DNA of 23,787 bases from a virus: IMG/VR virus record IMGVR_UViG_3300010885_051812, positions 1 to 23,787 of that record; one strand, written 5' to 3'. The position numbers and the translations under genes were made by a program. Positions 8,001-17,000 of this stretch are shown here, piece by piece; position 1 is the stretch's first letter, and the number at the start of each line of letters is the position of its first letter. Below the pieces are notes generated by a model. It had not been told where the DNA came from and searched no databases. It saw nothing but the letters and a program-made list of their open reading frames with translations.

Positions 8001-11000
8001 AAGTAGAAGAATAACTAGAAAATAGTGTAGATGTTGTATCATAAGGATTCTTTAAATAAACTTGAGAAGGTGAATTATAATCCCCATATTTGTGATTTTG
8101 ATTTGCAAGTCTAAATACTATTGAAGCTTTATTTGTATTTCCAATTACATCTTCACCTACATTAAAAGTGCCGCTTACCATTTCAATTTCAATAAGTTTG
8201 GGAACAATATAAGAGGTGACATCCACGCCCTCAAAAAATCCATAAAAACGAGTATTGGGTTTTAATCTTTTAGATAGAATTCCAATATTTCTTGACCTAA
8301 TAGTAGTAATGGTATCTCTTGATATGACACGATTTCCTACAGTCTTAGAATCAAATCTTTCTGTAATTTTATTTTGAATGCCTTGGCGGGACTGTGTTAT
8401 TTGAGTTGATGTAAATACTGGTGTAAAATTAGTAAAGGTATCTCTTATTGTTGTTTCTGTAGTTGATATTCGTCTTCTATTGTTACCTCTAGCGCGCTCT
8501 TCTCTCACACTAGTAGTTTCGTTAATTGTGTTACTACTAGTTAATTCACTAGAAGATGCGCCTCTAGTAACTACTGGTTCTCCAGTCCAAATAGTCTGCC
8601 AAGAGCCCCACTCTGCAGGCGCCAAGCCAGTATTACTATCGCCATTTAGTCTATTTAAAGTTAATGAATAATCACCTTCAACGGTATCCTCTTTCCTTGA
8701 CACAATCTTTGGTTCAATCCAAGTATCTGTTGACGGCTTAAGCTCAATATTACCTGACCAACTAACGACATTAAATGGATTAATATTCTCAACTCTTGTT
8801 GCAAATTCATTTTTAGTATATACTACATCAGTATAATCTAGACAAATTACATCCCCTACTTTTTTTATATTTAAATTATTTGCAGGGTCAACCTCTAAAT
8901 CAATATAAGTTGTATAAGATTGAGGTCTTAATAGATTATTATTTGCATCTACACTTGCCCTATATACTTGATCTGTAACATCACCTCCATTATAGGAACT
9001 AAAGTTATCAACAAAGAACCCACATTTAAATCTATTTAAATTTGTATTAGGGTCTGTTATTGTTAAATTTTGAGTATCAGCTTCTAATAAAGATAACGCA
9101 GTGTAATATTCTACATTAGATATACGGTCATCTAATCTAGAAATATCTTTCATTGTATATCTCTTATGCTTGTTTGTTGTAATTTTTATATCATTTACAT
9201 TATAAACATAAGGAGGAAGGTATAAAGTAGCAACTTCTAATGAATAATCTAAATTCTCTGGAAATTTAGGCGATGTTGAGGGAACTCCTTTTAATAGATT
9301 AAATGTTCCATATCTAGATAAAAATAATTTATCAATTCTTGGCAAGTAATAATTATACGATAATATAATTGAAGTATCTTTTGCTACAATATTTTTTGAC
9401 GATGCATTATTTGAATTAAATACTCTTGATTTAAATTCAAATGGAGAAATTGATGATGAGGTATTATAATTAGATACTCTAGGTCTAAAATCTAATATAT
9501 CACTATATCCTACTCCATCAACTAAAGGAATTATATCATAACGATTTAAATCATAAGAATTTACAGTAACAAAAGTTCCACTATCATTATTTTCAATTGA
9601 ATAGTAATTATATACTACTGTAATTTTTCTTTTAGGTGCTTCAGTTGAAGGTTTGCGAATAATTCTAGAAAAATCAAGATACGATGGTCTACTTCCATTA
9701 TCAAATAGGTAGGAATCTAAAATATTTCTATCGCCAATATTAATACTGAGTATTGTAGCTGTAATTCCACTTTCTTTAAAGGTTACAATTTCCTCATTTT
9801 TAAATGTTTTATCATTCAAATATCCAAATTCAATTTTAGATACATTATCTGTATTAATTAAAGTAGCTATAGAATTTGTATCAGAGCCTACAATTTGCTC
9901 ACCCATAATTAAATTACTAATATTACCAGAAATTGTACCTACAACAAATGATGGTAAAATAGGGTCATTACTATTTGATGATTCATATATACCAATGATT
10001 GAAGATACCTCTGGAACATTTAAAGATATTATATTATCTTCAATTCTACGCCCATATACATTATTGTAAGTTAATCCTGAACCTAAAGTATTAATTCCAG
10101 AATTTGTATTATTAATTGTGATTTTAGAACATCTATTATATGTCTTTTTTCTAGACTTACAATTTATTTTTTGATAGCTTACGGTAAGATAACCAGTTTT
10201 AGGTCCTGTAATATTTAAGTTTCTTAAGGTAAGTTTACCTTGAGACGGGGCATTTAGATTATCAAAGTTAGGGATTAATTTTTGAGAACTTAATGGTTCA
10301 ATAGTCCCGTCGGAATATACCAAAGAGTATGCCTCTTCATCAAACGGAACTAAGATAGAATCACTTACCCCTTCAAAAACTGTAATTACGGATGCGCTAG
10401 AATTTGTAATTGTAATAGGTGAAGGTAAAGTGTACCTAAAAGTTATATTAGATGAAGATAGTCCAACACTGGAAACGTAATTATGATTTAATCTAGAATA
10501 TAAAGAATTATTAGCTGATTGAATATCTACTGTAACTTTTCGTAAGTCATTACTAGTCATTAAAGATCCAGGAAGACTGCCAGAATTTACACTAGGTACA
10601 TTTGTAGTTATTCCAATAGTTGCCGAGGTTAACTCAGAATTTATACTTTTAATTACATTATAAGTAGATAAATTATCACCAGCTTTTGTATAGGAGATAA
10701 TATCTCCAACTTTTATATTAATATAAAAGTTACTATTAGACGTAGTGATAGTACTAACCCCAGAAGCTGCAGCAGTAATTGTATAAGGAGATTGATTATC
10801 TGATAAATTTAATGTTCTTGATAAAACTGTATCTGCTGTAAAAGTTGCAGGAGATGTATTATATGATGTAATTTGATTTACATCATTTACTCCATAATCA
10901 GTAATAGTTTTAATAGCTCTATTATTTTCTATTCCATTTATAATTAATGATTCATTTTTAATAAAATTTCCTGAAACTTGATATAAGTTAAATAATGAAG

Positions 11001-12516
11001 CTGTGCTACCAATCCCACTTACGACAAATCCACCCGCACCACTATTTTTACCTTGAATGTAAGTCGAATCCGACAAACTTACTCCTAATCCGCTACTTAT
11101 TTCTAAAGTAGTATAGGTTTGAATATCATAGAGGGAAGCTTCAAAAACTGAAGCTGAATTTTGATAAGCTGCATCCTTTAACTTTAAATCATAAATTCTA
11201 GCTACTCCAATTTCAGTTCCAGATGAAACCCCTACATTATAAGTCCTACCTCTATATAATTTCACGTATGAATCTGTAGTGTATCCAACAGGCAAATAAC
11301 CATATACATTATTAATTTGTATTTGAGTTCCGAAATTAAATTGAATAGCCTGATTTACCGCAGTATCAGAAGTTCTAGTTTTTTCTAAATCAAGTATAGT
11401 ATTAGAAATTGATTCTACTTCATATCCTCTAACATATGCCTTACCTGGACTAATTGAAATACAAGCTAAATCTTTTGAGGGAGTAGAACCTTGTTTTGTA
11501 TTTTGACCTTCTTTGTAAACTCCATTGTTTCCCAAAAAATTATTTAAAGATTCTTTAATTTCAATATCAAAAGGTTTTATATAATAATCTCCACTTTCAT
11601 CATAAGTTCTTCTAGCTAACTCGTCTGCAAATATATTATAACCTGTCGTGTTTACAATTTTTTCTAAAATTCCATTTTCAACCTTAAGAAGTTGAACAAA
11701 ATTATCATCATTGAAATCAGTTAATGATTTTTTTATTAATTCATTTTCAATAACTAAACGGTCTGCTCCAGGTGCGGCATAGTTATAAAAACCTTGAGAA
11801 TTATCTAAAAGGTCTTTATACTCATTAGATGCCACTGCAAATGACTCCTTTATATTAAGCCCAACTCTGTATGATGGCTTATTAGAATATTGTTCTAATA
11901 TTAATGTTTGAGTATCAATATTTAAAAAGAATCCACGAATAAAATAGACACCAGATGAAATTTTAACTGCAGAACCTACCGAGTTGCAATTATTAGATAT
12001 TGTAGTAGCAATTGTATTACTCTCTCTAATTACTCCTAAAGAATATTCAACATCTTCCTGAATTAATAAATTTTCACCATCAATGAACTTATTGTTAATA
12101 AAATCAGATTGACTTGAAGATTTATATTTAATATAAAGGGTATTATTTCCCTTCTCTGAAGTATTTTCATCAACTACATCTTCAATTTGTGCTATAATAT
12201 TACTAGTCTGCCCCTTTATAAATTTACCCTTTAAATTTTGCAAATATTCTATAACAGGAATTCCAAGATGAATGCTATTAATCTCAACACAAGTATAATT
12301 AGAATCAAAAGCTATATTTCCAGGTATAACCATTGCACCATCTTTAAAAAAGTGCTGACCAAATTTTTCAATTTGATTTTGTAAAATTGATTGTAAACTA
12401 GTTAATTCTCTCGCCTGAATTGAAGTTCCAGGTTTAAACAATACTTTATGATAATTTTTCTTCTCATCAAAATCATCATAGTATGGTGAAACGTTGAGAT
12501 TAATATTTTGGGGCAT
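5077..12516 (-). CDS. Giant DUF4815-type virion structural protein, probable baseplate/tail-fibre component
   Basis: The 2479-residue protein begins with a classic DUF4815 region (about residues 1-550): SPYYDDFDEKKNYHKVLFKP, IQARELTSLQSILQNQIEKF, FFKDGAMVIPGNI and later GKAYVRGYEVE. Other parts I can mark: a Ser/Thr/Arg-rich stretch at ~1315-1400, then RSRNIGIL..RLKPNTRFYGFF..VDVTSYI (~1395-1440); a segment starting DPLAQSFEVTDRTGIYITK (~1662) that resembles a beta domain common in marine phage tail proteins; two GxGY units (~1910-1955); an RG-type module (~2070-2140); and a C-terminal region with AVRLEKPADSLKLLFDAYR and a YNMKSNVTF..YQIKI strand. In T4 this position holds genes 9-12 and wac. 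A virion protein of the baseplate rim, pins or fibres is likely; the exact part is unknown. The start lies five bases after the gp8 stop with no clear ribosome site. Confidence 0.82.
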   Translation of the reverse strand: MPQNINLNVSPYYDDFDEKKNYHKVLFKPGTSIQARELTSLQSILQNQIEKFGQHFFKDGAMVIPGNIAFDSNYTCVEINSIHLGIPVIEYLQNLKGKFIKGQTSNIIAQIEDVVDENTSEKGNNTLYIKYKSSSQSDFINNKFIDGENLLIQEDVEYSLGVIRESNTIATTISNNCNSVGSAVKISSGVYFIRGFFLNIDTQTLILEQYSNKPSYRVGLNIKESFAVASNEYKDLLDNSQGFYNYAAPGADRLVIENELIKKSLTDFNDDNFVQLLKVENGILEKIVNTTGYNIFADELARRTYDESGDYYIKPFDIEIKESLNNFLGNNGVYKEGQNTKQGSTPSKDLACISISPGKAYVRGYEVESISNTILDLEKTRTSDTAVNQAIQFNFGTQIQINNVYGYLPVGYTTDSYVKLYRGRTYNVGVSSGTEIGVARIYDLKLKDAAYQNSASVFEASLYDIQTYTTLEISSGLGVSLSDSTYIQGKNSGAGGFVVSGIGSTASLFNLYQVSGNFIKNESLIINGIENNRAIKTITDYGVNDVNQITSYNTSPATFTADTVLSRTLNLSDNQSPYTITAAASGVSTITTSNSNFYINIKVGDIISYTKAGDNLSTYNVIKSINSELTSATIGITTNVPSVNSGSLPGSLMTSNDLRKVTVDIQSANNSLYSRLNHNYVSSVGLSSSNITFRYTLPSPITITNSSASVITVFEGVSDSILVPFDEEAYSLVYSDGTIEPLSSQKLIPNFDNLNAPSQGKLTLRNLNITGPKTGYLTVSYQKINCKSRKKTYNRCSKITINNTNSGINTLGSGLTYNNVYGRRIEDNIISLNVPEVSSIIGIYESSNSNDPILPSFVVGTISGNISNLIMGEQIVGSDTNSIATLINTDNVSKIEFGYLNDKTFKNEEIVTFKESGITATILSINIGDRNILDSYLFDNGSRPSYLDFSRIIRKPSTEAPKRKITVVYNYYSIENNDSGTFVTVNSYDLNRYDIIPLVDGVGYSDILDFRPRVSNYNTSSSISPFEFKSRVFNSNNASSKNIVAKDTSIILSYNYYLPRIDKLFLSRYGTFNLLKGVPSTSPKFPENLDYSLEVATLYLPPYVYNVNDIKITTNKHKRYTMKDISRLDDRISNVEYYTALSLLEADTQNLTITDPNTNLNRFKCGFFVDNFSSYNGGDVTDQVYRASVDANNNLLRPQSYTTYIDLEVDPANNLNIKKVGDVICLDYTDVVYTKNEFATRVENINPFNVVSWSGNIELKPSTDTWIEPKIVSRKEDTVEGDYSLTLNRLNGDSNTGLAPAEWGSWQTIWTGEPVVTRGASSSELTSSNTINETTSVREERARGNNRRRISTTETTIRDTFTNFTPVFTSTQITQSRQGIQNKITERFDSKTVGNRVISRDTITTIRSRNIGILSKRLKPNTRFYGFFEGVDVTSYIVPKLIEIEMVSGTFNVGEDVIGNTNKASIVFRLANQNHKYGDYNSPSQVYLKNPYDTTSTLFSSYSSTSVILNVDTNSLELQSISQYYGSISSGMRLIGKTSGAIAIVKEIRVITDSSGTFLGSLFIPDPTVPTNPKFTTGTKTFTLTSSSINSTIPGTTDSRAEASFTSSGLIENIEEHTLRIRNATIERVPVSETSSNTISSNTVETSTSFVDRSETNSNFIDPLAQSFEVTDRTGIYITKCDIFFKTKDTNDAPVTMQVRTMQNGVPTQKILPFGEVILEAKDINVSDTSLVATTFTFPSPIYLEGGNSYCIVLISSSDSYTVWISRMGEEDITSVNTQDGNRVIVSQQPTLGSLFKSQNASTWDASQYEDLKFNLYRANFTSTSGTASFYNPVLGVGNRQIASLKPNPITAYSRSLLVNLNTNLSSSEVNLIQSNYTLTQTSNSTFTSKVKRILGTISLNSSLTIVNSGIGYTQGVNSYTNVDLISISGSGSGGKITLGVSTGSAYYATITNGGSGYSVGDVLTIDYKDTGNLGKEVVLSIPNTSVVLTALNSLVIDDVQGDLNTSSGDLIINGTTLTGKYPTEILQIKDGLHFKVNHNNHGMYSENNLITISGIEPDNVPSKLIGDITSSSTTITLNNVSNFTTFEGRSIGIGTTGYLIINDEVIGYIGVNTSTSTITLNTLPTYNRGVDNTIPTSHYINDLVFKYEFNGISLRKINKTHNMADVDHVSYPIGLDEYHIKISQDDNKYFKQTKTGGSYLYNTYSLGGYKVPRATQNIAYSILHPVTSILTPVNTEITSKVRTLSATSVNGNELSFTDNGYDDISLNSDNIFNTMRAVYSRVNELEYLSTPSNKSLFLQIQLNTFDSKVSPMIDLERVGMISIMNRIDSPISNYITDSRINKLIEDPNSAIYVSQAVRLEKPADSLKLLFDAYRHTTNDIRVLYRIFRNDTPDEYQLYQLFPGYGNIDSRGNTINQSNCNGLPDTLVPPSGNLDEFSSYEYNMKSNVTFTGYQIKIIMAGTDQANVPKIRDLRLIATL

Positions 12517-12521
12517 TTTTT

Positions 12522-14072
12522 TTAAAACTCTAAAATGATTTTAATGTCTTCTTTTTGATTTAACGAGCGAAGAATTGGCTGACGATTATCAATATAGATA
12601 ATATCACCTGAACCTGCTTTATATTCAGATGAAGAAATTCCAGCAGTGTAATTACTTCCTAAACTATAAGCTCTTCTATTATTTATGGGGGGAATAACCG
12701 AACCATTAAATGTAGTATCAATGCCTAAACTCACTCCCGAGGAATTTATAATAGTTAAGGAGCCTCCAACATTTATAGTGGAAGAAAAATTATTTAAGAT
12801 ATAACCAACTGATGTACTTGCGGAGCCTGCAGATTGATAATAACGAAGGATTTTAGTATCATTATCCCAAGATGCTACATATCCAATTGCAGTTATTCCC
12901 GTTCCAACGGTTTGAGTTATAATTTCATCTGGAATATAATTAGAATCTCCACCTATAAGCTTCATTCCCTTCAACGCACTTACATAATTTAATGAGCTTT
13001 GAACTATTGGATTGTTAATAATTCCAATGGTAGCAAAATCGTTCCCTACAATTACGTCAGGATTTGATAAATCGGTTTCAAAACGAGAATAAATTAAAAC
13101 TCTATAGGCACCTAATTCATTATAAACATCGTATCCATGTCCACCTTTTGGTGGAATAATAACATCAAATTCGGCTAAAAATCCTAAATTTGCAAATAAA
13201 TCTAAAGGAACTCCTGGTGCTCCAGGTTCAAATTTAATAATACCTTTAGTATATTCATACCCACCATCGGTTACAAAGACCTCAGACACTTCCCCGAATG
13301 AATTTGTAACTATAGTTACTTTTCCATCTCTTCCATCCCCTAAAATTGGAATTCCCGAAAATGATTTAGACGGAGGGTATCCTGCACCTTTATACTTTAC
13401 TATCACGCTTTCAATTTTTCCACTTATAGCATTATTCTTTATTGAAGAACTTTCAGTTCCAGTTAGCCCCCAAGATTCTGGTAATGCAATATAATTAGAA
13501 GTATCAAATTTAAGTATATCTGATGGCGTTATCGTAAACAGATATTTCCAAATATAACCATCTACACTTGTTCCCGCAGGTCTTGGTTCTAAATCAATAA
13601 AGTCGGGTTGGTCTAATGATTGACGACCTAATGGATTTTCAGTATTAGTTCCATTGTTTAAGCATATATAAACTCTATAATTTTCATTTATAACGTAATA
13701 ATTAGTCTCATATAATGAAGATGAATTAGTTTGTGGCGATAGATTATAGATACTATAATCGTGCCTATACATCTCATAAATTTGACCACTCTTCCAAATA
13801 TTTTTTCTAATCGCTAACCTTATATCTGCGAATGTAATTTTTTTAAGTGCAATTATAGCTTCTTTAATTCTATTTTCTTGTTCTACAGTATCTAGTGGTA
13901 TAGGGCCTGGAGTAGACCCAGAAATCCAATCGGTTCTACCTATACCTACATCAGGGTTTGTTGCATAAGGTTGACCTATGAATGAATAAATGGTATTAAT
14001 TTCACTTTTTATAGAGTTGACAAATGTTTTTGCATTTAAAATTCTAAATTGATCTGATATAATTGCGGACAT
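12522..14072 (-). CDS. gp8: Baseplate wedge protein, T4 gp8 type, enlarged
   Basis: gp8 joins the gp7-containing baseplate wedge during tail assembly. Matches to T4 gp8 (334 residues) are clear at three places: the N-terminus (AIISDQFRILNAKTFVNSIK, then IGRTDWISG), the middle (SVDGYIWKYLFTITPSDIL followed by SNYIALPESWG, T4 DGYVWEYLFEIPPD), and the C-terminus (SGDIIYIDNRQPIL..LNQKEDIKIILEF, T4 GEMIYMENRPPII and EEINILFTF). At 516 residues it is about 180 longer than T4 gp8. The extra sequence lies between the middle and the end and holds GAGYPP and DGGYEY units (~227 and ~270) and a DEIITQTVGTGITAIGYVAS module. It directly follows gp7, as in T4. An AATAAATA motif 17 bases upstream and a TATAAATC nearer the start are promoter candidates; no Shine-Dalgarno is evident. 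Confidence 0.91.
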   Translation of the reverse strand: MSAIISDQFRILNAKTFVNSIKSEINTIYSFIGQPYATNPDVGIGRTDWISGSTPGPIPLDTVEQENRIKEAIIALKKITFADIRLAIRKNIWKSGQIYEMYRHDYSIYNLSPQTNSSSLYETNYYVINENYRVYICLNNGTNTENPLGRQSLDQPDFIDLEPRPAGTSVDGYIWKYLFTITPSDILKFDTSNYIALPESWGLTGTESSSIKNNAISGKIESVIVKYKGAGYPPSKSFSGIPILGDGRDGKVTIVTNSFGEVSEVFVTDGGYEYTKGIIKFEPGAPGVPLDLFANLGFLAEFDVIIPPKGGHGYDVYNELGAYRVLIYSRFETDLSNPDVIVGNDFATIGIINNPIVQSSLNYVSALKGMKLIGGDSNYIPDEIITQTVGTGITAIGYVASWDNDTKILRYYQSAGSASTSVGYILNNFSSTINVGGSLTIINSSGVSLGIDTTFNGSVIPPINNRRAYSLGSNYTAGISSSEYKAGSGDIIYIDNRQPILRSLNQKEDIKIILEF

Positions 14073-14089
14073 TGATTTATACTTTTTTT

Positions 14090-14097
14090 TATTTATT
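14090..14097 (-). promoter_or_regulatory. Late-promoter-like AATAAATA before gp8
   Basis: AATAAATA on the minus strand, seven of eight matches to the T4 late promoter TATAAATA. It overlaps the TAA stop of the gp7-type gene and lies 17 bases before the gp8 ATG. A second, poorer match, TATAAATC, lies at 14074-14081, probably too close to the start codon to serve it. Confidence 0.5.
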
Positions 14098-17000
14098 AAA
14101 AAATGAGTGGAGGAATTCTCTGAACTGTAGGAGCCGTAGATAATCCAACTAATCCATTATTACTATTTATATTAAAACTTAATGGTCTTCTAATTGCTCT
14201 ATCTTCATAATTAAATATTTTACCCCAACTATAATTTCCGTAATATTTTCCAGTATCTCCTGTTGTATTTATTGCAATTCTTCCATTAACTGGAACAACA
14301 TTACAAGTTACGGTTACAATTCCTTGAGGGTCAGTATTAGTTGCCACATACTCAACCTTGTATACACCATCAATATAACTAGTTGCAGTGCCAACTTTTG
14401 ACGCTGGGTAATTACTCATTCCTCCTAAAGATGTGGTTATTCCAGTTAATGCATATCCACTAATAGTACTTACATTACTATTTGTAATAATAAAGTAATC
14501 TCCAACTGATAATCGACTATAAGTAATACCAAAAGTAGACTCATATCCAGATTGTGAATAATCTGTTAACAGTTCAAAACTTATACTTGGAGATATAGTT
14601 CCAATTCCGGTATTTGAAGTTTTAACTCCAACTATTTTTCCAAAGTCACCTATTGCATTTATTGTATATAATATTTCTTCTTCAGATTTTGGATTTTCTA
14701 TTAAAATTTCAGGAGGATTTCCTGATGAGTAACCAAACCCTGGATTAATAACATTTATTGATGTAATATTACCATTAACTACATTACTTACTAGTGATGC
14801 TTTATTACTATTCGGAACAGAATAAATTACGGTCCCAGAAGTTCCGACTGCTCCTTGATAATATGAATTATTTAAACTTATAGTTTTAATTTCATTTATT
14901 TGAGATGCAGTCGGAGTATTTTTCAATTGCCAAGTTGATAAATTGAGTGAAGAGTATACATTCCCATCAAAATCTACTGCGATATAAATGTTATTATATT
15001 TTGAAATTTTATTTAAATTTGTAGGGCTTCCTGAAATAAATGAAGGAGCATTGCTAAAAGCGTCTAATGTATAAATTCCAGCATTTGATGTAATTATAAA
15101 TCGACTATCATCCCATAATACTGAGTTGTATTGGTTTGAAGGAAGATTTATACCATCAATCCTAGTCCAATTCTTTCCATCTAAAGTCTTACTAACTCCA
15201 GAATGTCCCACCGCAATCATAATATTTGAATTATATGCAACAGACTTGTAACTATAATTCTGAGAAATGCACTCAATGAATACAGTAGTTCCAATTCCAA
15301 CTCCTTGATAAATCTTACCGCCATCTCCCACTGCAACCCAATAATCTTTATATGAATTATAAATTACATCATTAAAAGTTTCAGTATATGTACTATCTTG
15401 TAATCCCTGAGAAATAGAGCCCACAGATAATTCTGTTTTAATTCCACATACGGACCACGATGAATTTTTATTTGGTTTTGCAAATATCTTTCCATTACTT
15501 CCAACTGAAATATAATTATTTTGAGTTGATACGCCAACCTTTTTAAGATTGATACTTGAAGAATGTCCAAGTGAGTCTAAAGTCCAATTGGTCAAGTTAG
15601 TAGATATCGCAACTAAATTACTATTACCTACACCTATTATAATATCGCCTTGAACAATTGAATTAAAATTAGAATTAGTAGAAATACCTGAAGTAGATTT
15701 CCAAGTATATAATGGGTCTACATTACCTGATAAAGGATTTGAAATTGAAACGTTAGGAATATAATAGTATCCAATACCACTGTTTGCTATGCTTACAGAA
15801 GATATAGTAGACGCTCCAGAAACATTAACACTTACAATTGCAGGACTAAATGCATAGTCTTTTATTATTTTTACATTTCTCTGCTCTTCATTAAGACCAC
15901 CTGCACCATCATCTAATGCAATAAAAAGTGGATAAGCGTTATCTACATAAATTGAATTATCTGAAGGACTTACATTCCATAATAATTTTGATGTTGGATA
16001 AATTTTAGAAATTTGCTCTTCTCTTGATTTTGAAATAAAAGAGCCATTAATTAATCTATCATTTTTCTGTTTAGTCCAACTAATTGGCCTAGGGATGTTG
16101 GAACTAATTCCCACATCACTATACGAAAATGTATCAAAAGAATCTGAATTTACTAATCTTTTTATAATTCTTTCATTTTGTCCACTGATATCTTTAGATA
16201 ATTCACTAGACTCTAATTTAATTAAATCGCCCTCCTTTAAAGTTTGGGGTGGAATTGTTAAGATGGTATCATCAATTGAACCTTGATAATATAAAATATT
16301 ACATTTTGAACCGAAAGTTGGAGGCTCATTAAAAGATAATCTACCTCCAACGTAATTATAGGATGATTTTGGTTTTTGTAGCACATCATTAATGAAAATA
16401 AAGAAATTATTCTCAATATCTTGATTTTCATATGTATTAATAAAAGTTAATTTTCTTTTTTCGCCATTTACTGTGGTAGTAACATCAAATATTTTTCTTA
16501 TAGAATTAAACTTGCTTGAAATATCATCAAATTGTAAAAATTGTCCTGGATATAAACCAGTAAAAGTGTCTGAAAACACTTCTTTTACTGTTATGCTAAA
16601 TTTTTTAAATGAGTTTCCTATTCCCACATTAGTTGTTAGGCCAACAACATTCAATACATCTCCAACTTTATAGTTTTGACCTGAATTAAGTATTTCGATG
16701 TTTTGGATGCTTGAACCACTTCCGACGATTACTGAAACTTTAGCATTTGAGCCAATACCCGAAGAACCATTTTCATAAGTTAGATTTAGATTATAATAAG
16801 GTAAAGGTAGGTCTATGGAAATCTCTGGAACATATAAAGATGTATATCCAATTCCAGGATTTGTAATAGTTAAACTTGTAATAGTCCCAGATGCGCCTAC
16901 AGTTGCCTGTATTTTTGCACCCCTACCAATGGGAGAATTTACATTGATTACAGGAGCAGTTCTGTAGCCGCTACCCGCACCTTTTAAGTATACTGCAGAT

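Noticed and set aside
14164-14171. Exact T4 late promoter match TATAAATA on the minus strand
   Set aside because: It lies inside the gp7-type coding sequence, 92 bases before gp8, in an Asn/Ile-rich stretch where such octamers arise by chance. The AATAAATA at the junction is better placed.
15364-15570. Minus-strand frame of 68 codons within the gp7-type gene
   Set aside because: It overlaps the propeller-coding part in another frame; the long frame has clear domain repeats there, so the short one is a shadow.
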